Source of the DNA: an uncultured Eubacteriales bacterium
Lineage (GTDB): Bacteria; Bacillota; Clostridia; Oscillospirales; Oscillospiraceae
Reading direction: 5' to 3'
Length of the DNA stretch: 8,947 nt
Assembly: GCA_902475455.1 (NCBI GenBank)
Contig: CABRZO010000099.1
Span: forward strand, 1-8,947
Part shown: positions 5,970 to 8,947 of the stretch, piece after piece
Layout: the number at the start of each line of letters is the position of its first letter
Position numbering within the stretch: position 1 is the stretch's first letter
Translations under genes and position numbers: made by a program
The notes under the pieces: generated by a model
The model's database searches: none
Told to the model about the DNA's origin: nothing
The model's input: the letters and a program-made list of their open reading frames with translations, nothing else

Positions 5970-7004
5970 GTGGCCGTGAATCACGATTGCATCATTGAGG
6001 CCCCCTTTCTGATGGAGGTGCTCCACACTCCATCCCCGCAGGAGCAGCTGGCCCTTCAGGGCAGACCCCTGGCGGGCAGCCCTGGCTTTCCCGGCCCGGG
6101 GAAGGATATCATCTCTTTTGAGGAAACCCTTCACATCAGCCACTCCGTGGGTGTGGCCAAACACCCCAGATTCGCAGGCCTGGCCCCCCACCGGCACAAT
6201 TTCATTGAGATGATGTATGTGTGCAGCGGCCAGGTCATCCACGAAATCGACGGCAAGGAGATCCGGATGGGCCCCGGAGACATCCTGCTGCTGAACCAGT
6301 ACACCACCCACAGCGTCCGCCCCTGCGGAGAGGACGACATCGCCGTCAACCTGGCCATCCACCCCCGCTTTTTCGACGAGACCTATGAGCTGGCGGCAAA
6401 GCGCACCATCATCTCCGACTTTATTGTGGACATTCTGCGGGGGGCCGTCCACTGCAACCAATACCTCTTCTTCTCCTCCCGGAGCCACCTGCCCATCCAC
6501 CACCTGATGGAAATCCTGCTGTGTACCGCCTTTCCCCATGTGGACGACATGTCTCCCCGCAACAAAAAATCTGACGGCGATGTCAACCGCAGTCTGATGT
6601 TCCTGGTGATCTATTATCTGTCCAACGATCTGACCAATCTGGACAATCAGGGTTCCTATTCCTATGAACAGGTCATGATGCGCACGGTGGAGGAATATAT
6701 CCACTCCTCCTACCAGACCGCCACCCTCCGGGAGCTGGCGGAGATACTGAACCAGACGGAATCCGGCCTGAGCCGTCAGATCAAGACCATCTTCGGGGCC
6801 ACCTTCAAAGAGCTGCTCCAGGCCAAGCGGTTTGAGCGGGCCATCCTGATCCTGCAGGAGACCAACCTGGCCGTCAGCGACATCGCCCTGGCGGTGGGCT
6901 ACGAAAACTCCAGCTACTTCTACCGCCGCTTCCGGGAGATTTATCGGATGTCTCCCAAGGAATTCCGGGAGCAGAGCCGGGCGGAGGAGGCAAAACACAA
7001 CTGA
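5970..7004 (+). CDS. AraC-family transcriptional regulator with N-terminal cupin
   Basis: About 344 aa if started at GTG 5970, one base after the aldolase stop and 6 nt after a GGGA ribosome-site core. GTG 5976 and ATG 6012 are alternatives. The ATG at 5814 would overlap the aldolase by 155 bases and is unlikely. The N-terminal half is an AraC-type cupin: H74-R-H76-N-F-I-E80, then a GKEIRMGPGDILLLN strand pair and H at TTHS, a small-ligand pocket. The middle (about 130-230) is a linker/dimerisation region. The C-terminal 100 residues hold two helix-turn-helix motifs: LRELAEILNQTESGLSRQIK, then SDIALAVGYENSSYFYRRF and the signature MSPKEFR. The likely role is to sense the pathway ligand and activate transport. 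The paired direct repeats before the binding-protein gene and before the ATPase genes on either side are its best candidate sites. A strong terminator follows. Confidence 0.88.
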   Translation: MAVNHDCIIEAPFLMEVLHTPSPQEQLALQGRPLAGSPGFPGPGKDIISFEETLHISHSVGVAKHPRFAGLAPHRHNFIEMMYVCSGQVIHEIDGKEIRMGPGDILLLNQYTTHSVRPCGEDDIAVNLAIHPRFFDETYELAAKRTIISDFIVDILRGAVHCNQYLFFSSRSHLPIHHLMEILLCTAFPHVDDMSPRNKKSDGDVNRSLMFLVIYYLSNDLTNLDNQGSYSYEQVMMRTVEEYIHSSYQTATLRELAEILNQTESGLSRQIKTIFGATFKELLQAKRFERAILILQETNLAVSDIALAVGYENSSYFYRRFREIYRMSPKEFREQSRAEEAKHN

Positions 7005-7021
7005 AAATGGCGGCGATCCGC

Positions 7022-7056
7022 TGCAAATAAGGTCGTGGTATCATTCAAACCACGAC
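7022..7056 (+). promoter_or_regulatory. Second putative AraC-type operator (overlaps terminator)
   Basis: The half-sites TGCAAATAAGGTC (7022-7034) and TTCAAACCACGAC (7044-7056) have starts 22 bp apart. Spacing between them and to the -10 (25 bp after the second half-site) is identical to the operator at 3163-3197. The ten bases CTGCAAATAA and 12 of the 14 bases in the CAAACC block are the same in both regions. The site lies over the arms of the terminator hairpin at 7025-7063. Confidence 0.55.
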
Positions 7057-7066
7057 CTTATTTTTT
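7025..7066 (+). terminator. Strong intrinsic terminator of the aldolase-araC unit
   Basis: A perfect 14-bp stem, AAATAAGGTCGTGG (7025-7038) with CCACGACCTTATTT (7050-7063), encloses an 11-nt loop and runs into a T tract (7061-7066). It begins 20 bases after the AraC-type gene stop. It separates that transcript from the ATPase operon, whose promoter lies immediately downstream. Confidence 0.92.
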
Positions 7067-7087
7067 GTCCCCAGGTACCGATATAAT
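7058..7087 (+). promoter_or_regulatory. Promoter of the ABC ATPase operon
   Basis: A consensus -10 TATAAT (7082-7087) has only a weak -35 (TTATTT, 7058-7063) 18 bp upstream, the same spacing as the promoter at 3199-3228. A perfect -10 with a poor -35 beside an operator fits activator control. The predicted start is near 7094, about 50 nt before the ATG. Confidence 0.6.
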
Positions 7088-7143
7088 AGAGGTCAGATGA
7101 AAGCGGAACACCCGATGTAAAGCCGAAAGTGAGATGATTTGCG

Positions 7144-8139
7144 ATGTCTGAGACGATTCTGGAGGTCAAGCACCTGAAGACCTACTTCTTTAACGGTTCC
7201 TCCGTCCTGCGCGCTTCGGACGATCTGTCTTACAGCGTCAAAAAAGGGGAATGCGTGGCCATTGTAGGCGAATCCGGTTCGGGCAAAAGCGTCAGCGCCC
7301 TGTCCGTCATGCGGCTGATCCCCTATCCCCCCGGTCTGACCCTGGACGGGGAAATTCTGTTTCATGGCAAAGATCTGCTCAAGCTGTCCGACGAGGAGAT
7401 GGGCGAGATCCGGGGCTCCAAGATCTCCATGATCTTTCAGGAGCCCTCCACCGCCCTGAACCCGGTGATGACCATCGGCGCCCAGATCTGCGAGTCCCTG
7501 ATGATCCATCAGCACATGCGGAAAAAGGACGCCATGAAGCGGGCGGTGGAGCTGCTGGCGGCGGTGAACATCCCCAACCCGGAGCAGCGGGTCAAGCAAT
7601 ACCCCTTTGAATTCTCCGGCGGCATGCAGCAGCGGGCCATGATTGCCATGGCCATGAGCTGCAACCCGGAATTGCTCATCGCCGACGAGCCCACCACCGC
7701 CCTGGATGTGACGGTTCAGGCCCAGGTGCTGGAGCAGCTCAACAAGCTGCGGGAGGATATGGGCACCGCCCTCATCATCATCACCCACAACCTGGGGGTG
7801 GTGGCCCGCTACGCCGACAGCGTCAAGATCGTGTACGGCGGCAAAATCGTGGAGGAGGGCAACACCTACGACGTGTTTGAACACCCCCACCACCCCTACA
7901 CCATCGGTCTGATCAACGCGGTGCCCCGGCTGGATCTGCCCCGGAGCCACGGACTGCACACCATCGAGGGCGAGCCCCCGGATATGTCCACCATCCCGGT
8001 GGACAGCTGTGCCTTTGCCGGCCGGTGCAAATACGCCACGGAAGAATGCCGCACCAAGCGCCCCCCGCTGGAGCATCTGGAGGGCGAACACTATTGTGCC
8101 TGCTTCCATATGGACGCAGCGGTAAAGGAGGCGCCCTGA
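7144..8139 (+). CDS. ABC transporter ATP-binding protein, DppD/OppD type
   Basis: 331 aa with a complete ATPase domain: Walker A GESGSGKS (42-49), Q-loop Q99 in MIFQEP, signature FSGGMQQ (157-163), Walker B LLIADEP with D181 and E182, D-loop ALD, and H-loop H215 in ITHN. The C-terminal extension typical of oligopeptide ATPases starts at HPYTIGL (about 250). It contains C289, C295, C302, C318 and C320; dipeptide transporter ATPases of this type are known to hold a [4Fe-4S] cluster in this extension. It would power uptake of the ligand caught by a family 5 binding protein, such as the one at 3296-5062. The ribosome site is weak (AGTGAGA, about 10 nt upstream), although the MSETILEVKHL start is a normal domain beginning. 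The stop overlaps the next start (TGATG), so the two ATPases are coupled. Confidence 0.94.
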   Translation: MSETILEVKHLKTYFFNGSSVLRASDDLSYSVKKGECVAIVGESGSGKSVSALSVMRLIPYPPGLTLDGEILFHGKDLLKLSDEEMGEIRGSKISMIFQEPSTALNPVMTIGAQICESLMIHQHMRKKDAMKRAVELLAAVNIPNPEQRVKQYPFEFSGGMQQRAMIAMAMSCNPELLIADEPTTALDVTVQAQVLEQLNKLREDMGTALIIITHNLGVVARYADSVKIVYGGKIVEEGNTYDVFEHPHHPYTIGLINAVPRLDLPRSHGLHTIEGEPPDMSTIPVDSCAFAGRCKYATEECRTKRPPLEHLEGEHYCACFHMDAAVKEAP

Positions 8140-8947
8140 TGGTCGAAGAAAAAATCCAAGCCCCCACCGTGGAGCTGCCCTCCGGACCGGAGGTGCGGGA
8201 GCTGCTGGACAAGCGGATCGCCCAGCAGCCCAAGGCCCAGACCGAAAAACAGATGATCCTGAAGGTGGACAATCTGAAGATGTACTTCCCGGTAACCCGG
8301 GGTCTCCTCAAGCGCAAGGTGGCCGACGTCAAGGCCGTGGACGACGTGTCCTTCGGCATCGTCCGGGGCGAAACCCTGGGCATCGTGGGGGAATCCGGCT
8401 CGGGAAAATCCACCATCGGCAACTGCGTCATGGGCAACTGCAAGATCACCGGGGGCCATATCATGTTCGACGGCATCGAATTGGAACGCCAGTCCACCCG
8501 GGAGCTGCGGAAAATTCACAAGAATCTGACCATGATCACCCAGGACCCCTACGCCTCCCTGGACCCCCGGAAGACCATCAGCGACATCATCCTGGAGGGG
8601 CCCCGCATCCACAAGCTGTTCTCCAGCAAGGGGGAGGCTCGGGACATCGTGGGCCAGATGCTGGAGCTGGTGGGCCTGAACCCCAAATTCGCCAACCGCT
8701 ATCCCCACGAGTTTTCCGGCGGCCAGCGCCAGCGCATCTCCATCGCCCGGGCCCTGGCCATGAACCCCTCCTTCATCGTCTGCGACGAGATTGTCTCCGC
8801 CCTGGATGTGTCCATCCAGGCCCAGATCGTGGGCCTGATGATGAAGATTCAGCAGGAGCTGGGACTCACCTACATTTTTATCGGCCATGATCTGTCGGTG
8901 GTGCGCCACCTGTCCAACAACGTGGCGGTAATGTACCTGGGCAAGAT
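8139..8947 (+). CDS. ABC transporter ATP-binding protein, DppF/OppF type, 3' truncated by window edge
   Basis: The ATG at 8139 overlaps the preceding stop by one base and has AAAGGAGG (8124-8131) 7 nt upstream. The frame stays open to the right edge, giving 269 codons; about 60-80 C-terminal residues are probably missing. Visible motifs are Walker A GESGSGKST (84-92), Q-loop Q135 in TQDPYASLDPR, signature FSGGQRQR (192-199), Walker B with D216-E217, SALDVS, and H-loop H250 in GHDLSVVRH. These are hallmarks of the second ATPase of peptide-type importers, which pairs with the DppD-like protein. Two oddities: residues 1-39 form a hydrophilic extension before the usual ILKVDNLKMYF domain start (internal M39 is at 8253), and the Pro that normally follows the catalytic Glu is Ile (CDEIVSALD). 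Confidence 0.93.
   Translation, partial: MVEEKIQAPTVELPSGPEVRELLDKRIAQQPKAQTEKQMILKVDNLKMYFPVTRGLLKRKVADVKAVDDVSFGIVRGETLGIVGESGSGKSTIGNCVMGNCKITGGHIMFDGIELERQSTRELRKIHKNLTMITQDPYASLDPRKTISDIILEGPRIHKLFSSKGEARDIVGQMLELVGLNPKFANRYPHEFSGGQRQRISIARALAMNPSFIVCDEIVSALDVSIQAQIVGLMMKIQQELGLTYIFIGHDLSVVRHLSNNVAVMYLGK

Noticed and set aside
5968..5981. ATG overlapping the aldolase stop (TGATG at 5966-5970) as a coupled start
   Set aside because: That frame reaches a TGA after three codons; the AraC-type frame needs GTG 5970, GTG 5976 or ATG 6012.
5940..6998. A 352-codon open frame on the - strand opposite the AraC-type gene
   Set aside because: The + strand product has a full cupin and double helix-turn-helix. 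The antisense product is His/Gly/Val-rich with no recognisable motif.
7036..7044. TGGTATCAT in the terminator loop as an extended -10, identical to 5086-5094
   Set aside because: There is no plausible -35 17-18 bp upstream, and any transcript would start inside the terminator.
7097..7120. A seven-codon leader peptide (MKAEHPM) before the first ATPase gene
   Set aside because: It lies only a few bases after the predicted transcript start with a poorly spaced ribosome site. It has no regulatory codon run or paired attenuator.
1..8947. CRISPR arrays, insertion sequences, tRNA or rRNA genes
   Set aside because: No spaced repeat array, transposase motifs, terminal inverted repeats or cloverleaf-like sequence was seen. 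The window is almost fully filled by coding sequence.

Overview
This is a GC-rich window (clearly above 55% G+C by eye, with G/C-heavy third codon positions). Every supported gene is on the + strand and nearly every base is used. The codon bias, strong AGGAGG-type ribosome sites, a lipoprotein with a Ser/Gly/Thr-rich linker, and the anaerobe-style ferredoxin-flavoprotein all fit a GC-rich gut Clostridia relative (Oscillospiraceae, for example near Flavonifractor or Oscillibacter). That placement is inference; there is no rRNA or marker gene to confirm it.

Layout. (i) 1-3148: two tandem, apparently paralogous SnoaL/NTF2-like proteins, the first cut by the left edge, then a 570-residue FAD oxidoreductase of the fumarate-reductase-flavoprotein superfamily with its own two-cluster ferredoxin domain at the N-terminus. 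(ii) 3149-5062: a regulated promoter and a family 5 (peptide/nickel/opine type) solute-binding lipoprotein. (iii) 5063-7004: a possible promoter, a terminator-like hairpin, a class II aldolase resembling rhamnulose-1-phosphate aldolase (RhaD), and an AraC-type regulator with an N-terminal cupin. (iv) 7005-8947: a terminator that overlaps an operator, a promoter, and a DppD/OppD-DppF/OppF pair of ABC ATPases, the second cut by the right edge. No permease genes are in the window.

The genes look like one import-and-breakdown module. The binding protein and ATPases would bring in a small ligand. The aldolase-like protein, the two NTF2-fold proteins and the ferredoxin-flavoprotein could process it by retro-aldol, dehydration/isomerisation and enoate-type reduction steps. 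The substrate cannot be read from the sequence.

The most informative signal is in the intergenic DNA. Upstream of both the binding-protein gene and the ATPase operon lies the same arrangement: two direct 13-base half-sites (consensus TKCAAAYMRVGWC) 22 bp apart, ending just before a weak -35 and 25 bp before a good -10 hexamer. This is the layout expected of an AraC-family activator site, and an AraC-family gene lies between the two targets. The second signal is that the RhaD-like aldolase has lost one of the three zinc-ligand histidines (HCH to HCQ) and the positions that hold substrate phosphate in RhaD. It is therefore either a repurposed enzyme or a non-catalytic protein.
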